Assembly: GCF_019392335.1 (NCBI RefSeq)
Contig: NZ_JAHXRQ010000022.1
Coordinates: 18,139-82,138, forward strand
Length of the DNA: 64,000 nt
Reading direction: 5' to 3'
Source: Mameliella sp. CS4
GTDB lineage: Bacteria; Pseudomonadota; Alphaproteobacteria; Rhodobacterales; Rhodobacteraceae
The translations under genes were made by a program, and so were the position numbers. Numbering within the stretch: the first letter of the stretch is position 1; the number at the start of each line of letters is the position of its first letter. This document shows, piece after piece, positions 7,939-15,740 of this stretch. The notes under the pieces are model-generated. The model made no database searches. It was not told the DNA's origin and worked only from the letters and a program-made list of their open reading frames with translations.

Positions 7939-8901
7939 ATGACTCATTACCTCGACTTCGAAAAACCCCTGGCCGAAATCGAAGGCAAGGCCGAAGAGCT
8001 GCGCCGCATGGCGCGTGACAACGAGGAAATGGACGTCGCGGCAGAGGCTGCCGGGCTCGACCGCAAGGCCGAGACCCTTCTCAAGGATCTCTATGCCAAG
8101 CTGACGCCCTGGCGGAAATGCCAAGTCGCGCGCCATCCTGACCGGCCACATTGCAAGGACTATGTCGAGGCGCTGTTCACCGAGTTCACGCCGCTGGCCG
8201 GGGATCGCGGCTTTGCCGACGATCACGCGGTCATGGGCGGCCTGGCGCGGCTGGACGATCGTCCGGTTGTGGTGATCGGCCATGAAAAGGGCAACGACAC
8301 CAGCTCGCGCATCACCCACAACTTCGGCATGGCCCGGCCCGAGGGCTATCGCAAGGCGATGCGTCTGATGGAAATGGCCGACAAGTTCGGCCTGCCCGTG
8401 GTCACGCTGGTCGATACCCCCGGCGCCTACCCCGGCAAGGGGGCCGAGGAACGCGGCCAGTCAGAGGCCATCGCCCGCGCGACCGAGAAGTGCCTGCAGA
8501 TCGGCGTGCCGTTGGTCACTGTCGTGATCGGCGAGGGCGGGTCGGGTGGCGCCGTCGCCTTTGCCACCGCCAACCGGGTGGCGATGCTGGAACATGCTGT
8601 CTACTCGGTGATCTCGCCCGAGGGGTGCGCCTCGATCCTGTGGAAGGATTCCGACAAGATGCGCGAGGCCGCCGAGGCGCTGCGCTTGACCGCGCAGGAT
8701 CTCCATCAACTGGGGGTCTGCGACCGGGTGGTGCCTGAGCCGCTGGGCGGTGCGCACCGCGACAGCGAGGCCGCCATCGCCGCCGTGCACAGCGCCATCA
8801 CCGGCCTTCTGGGCGATCTGGACGGCATGTCGCGCGAGGACCTGATCCGCGCCCGCCGCAACAAATTCCTGAACATCGGGTCCAAGGGCCTGGCGGCCTG
8901 A
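7939..8901 (+). CDS. accA: Acetyl-CoA carboxylase carboxyltransferase subunit alpha
   Basis: This 320-residue cytoplasmic subunit, with AccD, transfers the carboxyl group from biotin on AccB to acetyl-CoA to give malonyl-CoA for fatty-acid synthesis. It starts MTHYLDFEKPLAEIEGKAEEL, the usual AccA N-terminal helix. Core motifs include DRPVVVIGHEKG, RKAMRLMEMADKFGLP, LVDTPGAYPGKGAEERGQ and IGEGGSGGAVAFA. Length matches the family. The ATG at 7939 follows an AAGGAG at 7927-7932, so the longer upstream reading is not used. Confidence 0.97.
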   Translation: MTHYLDFEKPLAEIEGKAEELRRMARDNEEMDVAAEAAGLDRKAETLLKDLYAKLTPWRKCQVARHPDRPHCKDYVEALFTEFTPLAGDRGFADDHAVMGGLARLDDRPVVVIGHEKGNDTSSRITHNFGMARPEGYRKAMRLMEMADKFGLPVVTLVDTPGAYPGKGAEERGQSEAIARATEKCLQIGVPLVTVVIGEGGSGGAVAFATANRVAMLEHAVYSVISPEGCASILWKDSDKMREAAEALRLTAQDLHQLGVCDRVVPEPLGGAHRDSEAAIAAVHSAITGLLGDLDGMSREDLIRARRNKFLNIGSKGLAA

Positions 8902-9094
8902 ACCGCCACACCGCGCCCTTGACGGGCGAATCCGGCCTCTCCCAACCTGCAGTTGTAGCGAAACGCTCTGCAGCCTCGTGCGCCAGAACTGCCTGCGCTG
9001 AGAGCCGGCGCGAAACAATTTGCACGCGCTCGTGACGATGCGTCAGGGCATTGTCGGGTGACAGGCAGGTCCCGGTCCCGGCAGTATCCCCCGC

Positions 9095-9808
9095 ATGGAG
9101 CTGATATTCGCATATGGGGCCGGGCTGCTGACCCTGATCAACCCCTGCGTGGTGCCGGTGCTGCCCATCGTCATCGCCACCGCCCTGCAGGCCAGCCGGG
9201 CTGGCCCCCTGGTCATGGCGGCGGGGCTCAGCCTGTCCTTCGTGGTGCTGGGCGTCGGGGTGACGGCCTTTGGCCATGCGCTGGGGATCGGCATCGACAT
9301 GGTGTCCCGGGTGGGGGCCGTGCTGATGGTGCTGTTCGGGCTGGCGCTGTTGCTGCCCCAGGCGGCGGGCGTTCTTGAGACGGCCACTGCCGGTCTATCG
9401 GCCCGTGCCGATGTGCAGATGGATCAGATCGACCGTGGCGCACTGCGCGGGCAGTTCCTCGGCGGGCTGCTTCTGGGCGCGGTCTGGAGTCCCTGTATCG
9501 GTCCGACCCTGGGCGGCGCCATTTCGCTGGCCAGCCAGGGGCAGAACCTGGGCTGGGCCGCGCTGATCATGCTGTTCTTCGCGCTTGGCGTCTCGACCCT
9601 GATCCTTGGGCTGGCCTATGGCACCCGCGGCGCGGTCGGCCGGTACAACAGCCAGTTACGCGCCCTTGCGATCCGGACCCGCCCGATCCTGGGCGCGACT
9701 TTCGTGGCCGTGGGGCTCGGACTCTTCTTTAACCTGCATCATCTGGTCGAGGCCTGGCTTATCGGTGTCTTGCCGGCCTGGCTGATCGACCTTTCCGTTT
9801 CCCTCTGA
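9095..9808 (+). CDS. CcdA-family thiol/disulfide electron transporter
   Basis: This 237-residue inner-membrane protein of the CcdA/DsbD-transmembrane family has about six TM segments. The two redox cysteines lie in pseudo-symmetric motifs, INPCVVPVLPIV at about 15 and VWSPCIGPTLGG at about 132. CcdA proteins carry reducing equivalents from cytoplasmic thioredoxin to periplasmic thioredoxin-like partners. The next gene, 39 bases downstream, encodes an exported thioredoxin-like protein, so the pair probably forms one reductive relay. Whether it serves cytochrome c maturation or another periplasmic thiol is not shown. Confidence 0.85.
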   Translation: MELIFAYGAGLLTLINPCVVPVLPIVIATALQASRAGPLVMAAGLSLSFVVLGVGVTAFGHALGIGIDMVSRVGAVLMVLFGLALLLPQAAGVLETATAGLSARADVQMDQIDRGALRGQFLGGLLLGAVWSPCIGPTLGGAISLASQGQNLGWAALIMLFFALGVSTLILGLAYGTRGAVGRYNSQLRALAIRTRPILGATFVAVGLGLFFNLHHLVEAWLIGVLPAWLIDLSVSL

Positions 9809-9847
9809 CCCCGGGCCCGAGACCCGAACCTACAAAGGAGCTTTCAC

Positions 9848-10261
9848 ATGGATCGCCGCCGCTTTCTGACCCTAACCGCCGGAACGGCCTTTGCCCTACC
9901 CCTTGCTGCCCATGCGGCACCGCTGGCCTACACCCCCGGCCTCGTGACAACGCACCTGGACAAGGGCGACACCGTCTTTCTGGATTTCAAGGCCAGCTGG
10001 TGCTCGACCTGCGCCGCGCAAGAGCGCGTCATCAAGGCGCTGAAGGGTGAAAATCCGGACTACGAGGCACAGATCACCTTCATCGACGTGGACTGGGACG
10101 AGCACAGCCGGTCCGAGCTAGCGAAATCGCTGAAGATCCCGCGCCGGTCGACGCTGGTCGTCCTGAAAGGACAGGCAGAACTGGGCCGGATTGTCGCCCA
10201 GACCTCTCGCGCGTCGATCAAGGGACTGATGGACACGGCCCTGACCGCCGCCATGACCTGA
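9848..10261 (+). CDS. Exported thioredoxin-fold protein (CcdA partner)
   Basis: This 137-residue protein has a twin-arginine-like signal (MDRRRFLTLTAGTAFALPLA, cleavage expected after AHA) and a thioredoxin fold. The active-site motif is KASWCSTCAAQE at about 54 and a later conserved segment is PRRSTLVVLKG, where the usual cis-proline position is P-R-R-S-T. It should act in the periplasm, accepting electrons from the upstream CcdA-type protein. The ribosome site AAAGGAG is well placed before the ATG at 9848. The physiological substrate is unknown. Confidence 0.85.
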   Translation: MDRRRFLTLTAGTAFALPLAAHAAPLAYTPGLVTTHLDKGDTVFLDFKASWCSTCAAQERVIKALKGENPDYEAQITFIDVDWDEHSRSELAKSLKIPRRSTLVVLKGQAELGRIVAQTSRASIKGLMDTALTAAMT

Positions 10262-10266
10262 CGACA

Positions 10267-10287
10267 GGCGGGGCCTCAGGCCCCGCC
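10267..10287. terminator. Convergent hairpin spanning the antiporter stop
   Basis: GGCGGGGCC-TCA-GGCCCCGCC is a perfect 9-bp stem. Its three-base loop is the antiporter stop codon on the minus strand, and it starts five bases after the thioredoxin gene stop. It is a likely bidirectional terminator. Confidence 0.65.
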
Positions 10288-11451
10288 ATCCGCCTTGTGC
10301 ACCGCGCGCACGGCCATGAGGGTGACCACGGGGCCGATCAGCTCGAAGACCACGGTCGTCCCGATGGTCAGGGTCAACAGGATATCCCCGACTGCGGGCA
10401 TCTCGACAGCAGCGACCAGAGCCATGCCCACCGCGACACCCGCCTGGGGCAGCAACGCCGGGCCGATCCAGCGCCGTTCGACAGGCGTCAGCCCGCCGAA
10501 CAGCCCCCCCAGCCATCCCCCGGCAAGACGTCCGAGGATACGCAGGATGATGTACCCCAGCCCGATCCAGCCGACAGCGGCTAGCGCGGCCAGCTCCATC
10601 GACGCCCCGGCGAGCAGGAAAAAGAGGATCAGGAAAGGGCGCTCGACCATCTCGATCTCGTGGAAGGCGCGTTCGTGATGTCGCGCAAGGTTGGCGATCA
10701 CCGCCCCCGCCGCCATGCCCGCCAGCAGGAACGACACCTCGAACCAAAGCGCGAGACCCGCAGTCAGGAAGACGAGGCCCAGCGCCTCGATCCGCGTCGG
10801 CTCTCCCGGGCGCAGTCGCCCGGTCAGAACGGCCCCCGGCAGGCCGATGACCAGGCCAAGCACAAGCGCGCCGCCCACCTCCCAGAGTGCCACAAGCAAC
10901 AATTGGGGATCAAACCCGGCACTGGCGACGGCCTGCGCGGCCACAACCGCCAAGGCAAAGACCATCATCCCCCAAGCATCGTCGATGGCCACGATACCGC
11001 GCAAGGTATCGGCGAAATCGCCCTCGCCCCCTGCCTCGCGCAGGGTTTCCTGCGTGGCCGCCGGGTCGGTCGCCGTGGCCACGGCCCCGATCAGGATCGC
11101 AAGTTCCGGCGGCAGGCCAATCAGCCAGAGGCCGATGGCCACGACCACCATCGTCGCCAGGACCACCGCCACGGAGACTGCCAGGATCGCCCGCCCGTGT
11201 GCCGCCACCTTGTCACGGCGCAGGGACGACCCCAGGAGAAATGCCACCATCGTCAGGGCCACGATGGAGAGCGGTTCGTACCAGTGGATTGCCGCCTTGG
11301 GCAGCAGCGCCAGCCCCGACGAGCCGATCAGCACGCCAATGACCAACAGCAGGGTCACGCCGGGCACCCGGGTGCGCCGCCCCAGCGTGTCCGCCGCGAG
11401 CCCCGCAAGAAACAAGACGCCCAGCGTGATGAAGATCGGTGCGAATTCCAT
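10276..11451 (-). CDS. CPA2-type cation/proton antiporter
   Basis: This 391-residue polytopic protein has 11-13 hydrophobic segments of the Na+/H+ exchanger (KefB/CPA2) type. Conserved features are the discontinuous-helix region VATATDPAATQETL at about 128 and AIDDAWGMMVF at about 155, plus a late helix ALLPQAGVAVGMALVA. The protein has no KTN/TrkA domain, so it looks like a simple cation/H+ antiporter. The ATG at 11,451 is preferred over one six codons upstream because of a near AGCAGG site and the family-like N-terminus. It lies 46 bases from the GntR gene on the same strand. Confidence 0.85.
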   Translation of the reverse strand: MEFAPIFITLGVLFLAGLAADTLGRRTRVPGVTLLLVIGVLIGSSGLALLPKAAIHWYEPLSIVALTMVAFLLGSSLRRDKVAAHGRAILAVSVAVVLATMVVVAIGLWLIGLPPELAILIGAVATATDPAATQETLREAGGEGDFADTLRGIVAIDDAWGMMVFALAVVAAQAVASAGFDPQLLLVALWEVGGALVLGLVIGLPGAVLTGRLRPGEPTRIEALGLVFLTAGLALWFEVSFLLAGMAAGAVIANLARHHERAFHEIEMVERPFLILFFLLAGASMELAALAAVGWIGLGYIILRILGRLAGGWLGGLFGGLTPVERRWIGPALLPQAGVAVGMALVAAVEMPAVGDILLTLTIGTTVVFELIGPVVTLMAVRAVHKADGGA

Positions 11452-11497
11452 ACCTGCTACTTGCCGCATCGCGGCAGCGCTGCCAATGGGGACCGTA

Positions 11498-12145
11498 TCA
11501 GCCCGCCAGCATCCGCAGGCCCTGTGTCACGTCAGAGCGCACCGCCAGCCGCAGGCCCGGTTCGTCGCCCGCCTTGAGCGCCGCGATGATGAGCCGGTGA
11601 TACTGCGGCGGTTCCGACCGCCGCAGCCGACCATAAAGCGCCCGCATCGTCGGCCCCAGCTGCAACCAGACCGTTTCTGCCATCGCCAACATCGCAGGCG
11701 CCTGCGCGCGCAGGTAGAGCGTGCGGTGAAACTCCAGGTTGGTACGGATATAGCCCACCGAATCGCGGTTCGAGACAACGTCTGCGATGGTGGCATTGAT
11801 GGTATGCAACCGTTCGATCAGCGCGATATGCGCCCTTGGCAGCGCGCGTGAGGCCAGTTCGACCTCAATCAGGGCGCGCAGGGCGGCCAGTTCCTCGATC
11901 CGCTCGTTCGACAGCTCGGGCGTGGACACCCGCCCGGAAGAGGACATGGTCAGCGCCCCCTCGGCCACCAGCCGGTGCACGGCCTCGCGGGCGGGGGTCA
12001 TCGAGACGTCGAATTCCCGGCCGATGCCGCGCAGGGTCAGCGCCTGACCCGGCGCCATCTGCCCGTGCATGATCCGCGTGCGCAGTCCGCGATACACGCG
12101 GTCATGGGCCGAGGCGGCGATCTCTGGTCTGGATACGGCTTGCAT
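11498..12145 (-). CDS. GntR-family regulator (FadR/FCD subfamily)
   Basis: This 215-residue protein has an N-terminal winged HTH (VYRGLRTRIMHGQMAPGQ, then MTPAREAVHRLVAEGAL) and a C-terminal FCD helical domain with metal/effector-binding residues (LEFHRTLYLRAQ, YHRLIIAALKAGD). FCD regulators bind carboxylic acids and repress catabolic genes. It could control the antiporter downstream or distant loci. No operator could be singled out in the 187-base region upstream. Confidence 0.9.
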   Translation of the reverse strand: MQAVSRPEIAASAHDRVYRGLRTRIMHGQMAPGQALTLRGIGREFDVSMTPAREAVHRLVAEGALTMSSSGRVSTPELSNERIEELAALRALIEVELASRALPRAHIALIERLHTINATIADVVSNRDSVGYIRTNLEFHRTLYLRAQAPAMLAMAETVWLQLGPTMRALYGRLRRSEPPQYHRLIIAALKAGDEPGLRLAVRSDVTQGLRMLAG

Positions 12146-12332
12146 GTGTCTTTTGTGATCACATTTGCGGCGCCGGTCAATGGCCGTGACGCCCCGCCCG
12201 CCCGCGTTAACCCTTGCAAGCGAAACGGGCTACACGGCGGATATGAATCAAAGTTATCGTCAATTTAAGATTTTTCCGACGGTTCCCGGGGGCGGGCCGC
12301 GGACCGTGCCACGCATTGCAAGAGAGTTTGTC

Positions 12333-12848
12333 ATGACCCGTACCGCACCGATGTCCGCCTACAAGACGCTTGGCGTCACGCCTGAGGATGATTTCGCCAC
12401 CATCCGGCGCGCGTGGATCCGGCAGGTCAAGGCGCACCATCCCGACGTCAGCGGAGGCGATATCGAGGAAGGCACACGCAAGCTGGCCGAGTTGAACAAC
12501 GCCTATGACGCCCTGCGATGGCACAACCCCGAGAAACTGCGGATCATGAAAGAGCGCGAGGCCCAGGAGCCGCGCGAGGAACAGGGGTGGCGCGCGCGTC
12601 GCCGCAAGCCACAAGCGCAGGAGCCCCGCAGCGACAGCGCTCAAGCCCGTCAGACGAACCAGGCACCACGCGAGACCAACCCCACGGCGACCGCACAGCC
12701 CCCGCAGGCGCAGCCCCAAAACGAACGGCGCGAAACGCTTTGGGCCAGCTTCGTCTCTGCCCAGGCAAAAGAACGATTCCGGGCCGGTCAGCGGCTTTGC
12801 GCCGCCGCGTCGCAGGTCGACTCGGGCAAGATAGTGCACCGCGCCTGA
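12333..12848 (+). CDS. J-domain protein with Gln/Pro-rich tail
   Basis: This 171-residue protein has an N-terminal J domain at residues 7-70 (YKTLGVTPEDDFATIRRAW, then the HPD triad in KAHHPDVSGG). From about 85 onward it is a low-complexity tail rich in Q, A, P and R. J domains stimulate DnaK ATPase, and the tail probably sets localisation or client binding. The start MTRTAPMSAYKTLG at 12,333 is chosen over an upstream in-frame ATG because of a purine-rich AGAGAG just ahead. It is convergent with the YgjP-type metalloprotease gene, 27 bases away. Confidence 0.82.
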   Translation: MTRTAPMSAYKTLGVTPEDDFATIRRAWIRQVKAHHPDVSGGDIEEGTRKLAELNNAYDALRWHNPEKLRIMKEREAQEPREEQGWRARRRKPQAQEPRSDSAQARQTNQAPRETNPTATAQPPQAQPQNERRETLWASFVSAQAKERFRAGQRLCAAASQVDSGKIVHRA

Positions 12849-12875
12849 CCGGCCTGCCTGCACGGCACCACGCGG

Positions 12876-13565
12876 TCAGTCGAACCGGTATCGGTGCAGT
12901 TCCGCACCGTGTTCCTTCAGCCATTTTCGGGGGCTGCGCCAGTCGCCATAGAGCGCCTCGACCTGTCGCCAGAAGGCCGGGGAATGATCCATGTGCCGAA
13001 GATGCGCGACCTCGTGCGCGGCGACGTAGTCCAGCACCTCGGGGTGGCCCAGGATCAGTCGCCAGGAATACATCAGGCCACCGTCATGGGTGCAGCTGCC
13101 CCAGCGCGAGCGTGTATCCCGCAGCGTCAGGCGGCTGTAATCGCGTCCGAGCCGCGCGGAATAACGGTCCGAGGCCTCTGCCAGCCGGTCACGGGCCCGC
13201 GTCCGCAGCCACCCCTTCAACCGCGCCGCCATCCGCTCTTCGGGGCCGGGCACCAGCAATACCCCGTCGGCCTGCCGCACCTGGCGACCGCTGCCGCCGC
13301 GAATCTCGTGCATGACCCCCTCGACAGGCACGCGCGCCCCCGGGCCAACGGCCACCGGCCCCGACACCCCGGCAAGGTGCCCGCGCAACCAGCTTTCCTT
13401 GGAACGGAGAAAGGCAAGCCCCTCGGATTCGGGCACTTTTTGCGGCAGGGTCAGCGTCACCCGCCCGTCCAGCTGCGAGATCCGCAGCGACAGGCGGCGG
13501 GCACGCGCCGACCGCCGCAGGACAACCGCAACCGGAGGGTTGCCAGTCAAGGTGATTTGCCCCAT
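12876..13565 (-). CDS. YgjP/SprT-type zinc metallopeptidase (M48-like)
   Basis: This 229-residue protein has the zinc protease motif AAHEVAHLRHMDHSPAFW (HExxH plus a downstream His) near residue 178, preceded by the YgjP-specific SRWGSCTHDGGLMYSWRLIL. The N-terminal half (VVLRRSARARRLSLRIS) is the usual beta domain. Members are cytoplasmic putative metalloproteases of unknown substrate. The ATG at 13,563-13,565 has an AGGGGG upstream and starts at the conserved N-terminus, so a longer reading of 281 residues is not accepted. It is divergent from the TIGR02300 gene. Confidence 0.88.
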   Translation of the reverse strand: MGQITLTGNPPVAVVLRRSARARRLSLRISQLDGRVTLTLPQKVPESEGLAFLRSKESWLRGHLAGVSGPVAVGPGARVPVEGVMHEIRGGSGRQVRQADGVLLVPGPEERMAARLKGWLRTRARDRLAEASDRYSARLGRDYSRLTLRDTRSRWGSCTHDGGLMYSWRLILGHPEVLDYVAAHEVAHLRHMDHSPAFWRQVEALYGDWRSPRKWLKEHGAELHRYRFD

Positions 13566-13671
13566 ATGCCCCCTGCCCCGCTGCTTGCTGTCAAAGCTTT
13601 TGACATCCCTCACCTGATATGGCAGGGGGCGTGGATTGTCGACAGACACAGAGAGTTGAAGGGGATCACCC

Positions 13672-13995
13672 ATGCCCAAGGAAGAATGGGGCACCAAGCG
13701 TGTCTGCCCCACCACTGGCAAACGTTTCTACGACCTGAACCGCGACCCGATCGTCAGCCCCTATACCGGCGAGGTGGTCAACCTCGAAACCGGCAAGCGG
13801 AGCATGATCGCTGCGGATTCAGCGGATGCCGCCAACAAGTCCAAGGCCAAGGAGTCCGAGGAAGAAGTCGATCTGATCGAGGACGATGACGTCAATGTCG
13901 ATCTCGACGATGATGACGTTCTCGAGGACGAGGAGGACGACAACGTCTCTCTGGACGATATCACGGACGTCTCGAACGAAGACGACGACACCTGA
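13672..13995 (+). CDS. TIGR02300-family acidic protein
   Basis: This 107-residue protein has a conserved N-terminal half (KEEWGTKRVCPTTGKRFYDL, then PIVSPYTGE), which resembles a small zinc-ribbon-like FYDL domain of the TIGR02300 family. The C-terminal half is extremely acidic, with long D/E runs from residue 62. It is found across Alphaproteobacteria but the function is unknown. Start and ribosome site (GAAGGGG) are clear. A strong hairpin terminator follows at 14,023. Confidence 0.9.
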   Translation: MPKEEWGTKRVCPTTGKRFYDLNRDPIVSPYTGEVVNLETGKRSMIAADSADAANKSKAKESEEEVDLIEDDDVNVDLDDDDVLEDEEDDNVSLDDITDVSNEDDDT

Positions 13996-14022
13996 TTTCT
14001 GGCCACCAGCACAGTACACAGC

Positions 14023-14055
14023 AACGCCGGTCGGGTCCTCCGTCCGGCGTTTTTC
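14023..14055 (+). terminator. Rho-independent terminator after TIGR02300 gene
   Basis: AACGCCGG (14,023-14,030) pairs with CCGGCGTT (14,044-14,051) and is followed by TTT C TTT. This is a classic intrinsic terminator 28 bases after the stop. Confidence 0.85.
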
Positions 14056-14189
14056 TTTGCGCGGCCCTTCGTCAGGACCTCTGCCGAAGCTCCGTCAGGA
14101 AATTCTCTCCTTGCCGCAATTTTCCGCTTGATCCCATCGGCGGCAGGGCGTAATTCCCGCCCACGGCGCCGATGGCGTCGCCCGGGAAT

Positions 14190-14265
<76 letters not shown>

Positions 14266-14421
14266 TTACCCCCACTTCAACACGATAGCTGAACGTTGGT
14301 GCGATATGTTTCGGACCGAGTCGGATGCACTTGAAAGACTGGCCTCAGGGTCTGCTGTCTCAAGTTAGCCGACACACAACCCTATGTGTCTTCGCCCGTC
14401 CAACCAGACGTCCAGGGAGCC

Positions 14422-14739
14422 TCAGACAGAGGCGAAGCATCCCAGCGCGGGTCCGTGAACGCCGATGTCCAACGGTCCGAAATCGCTGTCCACGCACAGG
14501 CTGAAATACCCCGCCCGCGGCAGGAAAAGCACCGAGTAGGCGCCGTTGGAACGGGTCACGCTGTAACAGGTCTGGGTCAGCCCGCCGCTGAAATTCACCG
14601 TGATCGGACGCGGGCGACGCACGCGCATGCGCGCGAAATCCTCCAGCAGCAGCCGGTCCCCCTGGCTTTCCACCGCAAAGCCCGCCAGTTCATCCTCGAC
14701 AAGCCGCGTCACATGCGCGGACCAATCCTGCTGTGTCAT
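14422..14739 (-). CDS. Conserved hypothetical protein, 105 residues
   Basis: This is a small soluble protein beginning MTQQDWSAHVTRLVEDELAG, with a central basic patch (MRVRRPRPITVNFSGG) and a beta-rich C-terminus (GAYSVLFLPRAGYFSLCVD). No domain is recognised. It is probably cotranscribed with the TSUP transporter, whose stop is five bases upstream of this start. A longer in-frame version exists but overlaps the transporter gene and is not credible. Codon usage fits a real gene. Confidence 0.6.
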   Translation of the reverse strand: MTQQDWSAHVTRLVEDELAGFAVESQGDRLLLEDFARMRVRRPRPITVNFSGGLTQTCYSVTRSNGAYSVLFLPRAGYFSLCVDSDFGPLDIGVHGPALGCFASV

Positions 14740-14744
14740 GACCG

Positions 14745-15512
14745 TCAGGTTAAGGCGCGACGCACAAGGTTCAAGCCCGCGATCAGCAACACAAGCAAGG
14801 TCGCCCGCCGAAAGGCGCGCTGGTCGATCCGGCTCTGCACCCGCGACCCGACCCACATGCCCACCAATGCTGGCGGCACCAGTGCCAGCGACAGCCAGAC
14901 GGTCGCCGCGTTCAGCACGCCAGAGCCGATATGGGCCAGGGTCAGCGCGACCGCGCCCAGTCCGTAGATCACGCCTTGTACACGCATCTGCTCGCGTTTC
15001 TCGGTGCCCATCGCTGTCAGGTAGGCCACGGTCGGCGGCCCCCAGACGCCCGAGAACCCACCGATGAACCCGGCAAACACCCCGATCCCGATTTCCAGCC
15101 CCCTATGGCCCTCGCTTGCGACGCGGGGTTGCCAGCCTGCTAGCTGCAGAATCGCGAAAAGGGTGATTGGCGCCCCGATCATCAGCAACAGGACCTGCGC
15201 CGGCAGCACCGCCACCAACTGGGCGGACAGCAACAGCATCACGCAGGCAACGCCAAGAAAGACCCGGAACCGGCGCACGGATTGCACGGCCGCGCGTGGC
15301 CCCTGGGCCAGCGCCTGGAAACCGTTTGTCACCAGCGTCGGCAGGATCAAACCCGCCAGGGCAAGTTCCGGTGCCACGAGGCTGCCGAGGCCCGAAACGA
15401 GAATCATCGGCATGGCAAAACCGACCAGCCCCTTGATCACCCCGGCAAGCGAGGCAATTCCTAGGGCAACGAGAACCGTAAGCGGGGTCAGATCGGCAAG
15501 AATTCCGGGCAT
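14745..15512 (-). CDS. TSUP family (TauE/SafE-type) membrane transporter
   Basis: This 255-residue protein has about eight hydrophobic segments. The duplicated TSUP signature appears as GVIKGLVGFAMPMILV near residue 24 and GFIGGFSGVWGPPTVAYL near 150. TSUP proteins export sulfite, sulfoacetate or other organic anions. The substrate here is not predictable. It is first in a two-gene leftward unit with the small protein at 14,422, and divergent from mcd. Confidence 0.88.
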   Translation of the reverse strand: MPGILADLTPLTVLVALGIASLAGVIKGLVGFAMPMILVSGLGSLVAPELALAGLILPTLVTNGFQALAQGPRAAVQSVRRFRVFLGVACVMLLLSAQLVAVLPAQVLLLMIGAPITLFAILQLAGWQPRVASEGHRGLEIGIGVFAGFIGGFSGVWGPPTVAYLTAMGTEKREQMRVQGVIYGLGAVALTLAHIGSGVLNAATVWLSLALVPPALVGMWVGSRVQSRIDQRAFRRATLLVLLIAGLNLVRRALT

Positions 15513-15560
15513 GGCGGCCTCTTAGCATGTCCTGCCCTGACCGCACGTGGATTCAACATC

Positions 15561-15608
15561 GCGCAACAATTGAACAATACCGCCGCACCTCAAGCATTTT
15601 TGTTGCGC
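15561..15608. promoter_or_regulatory. Long-spaced inverted repeat upstream of mcd
   Basis: GCGCAACAA (15,561-15,569) and TTGTTGCGC (15,600-15,608) are perfect 9-base inverted repeats separated by 30 bases, in the 228-base mcd/TSUP divergent region. They could be paired operator half-sites for a regulator of the ethylmalonyl-CoA pathway. That role is inferred only. Confidence 0.35.
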
Positions 15609-15740
15609 TGCACCTGCAAAGTAGCTAGGACCGTCGGGAAGTTGTATGCCGACCCAAAATCCCGGGGCGCATATTTTGCTATTCGCGCAAAGGGATGGCC
15701 AAGCCAGCCCGCACGGCGACAAAGAGAGAGGACCTGTTGA

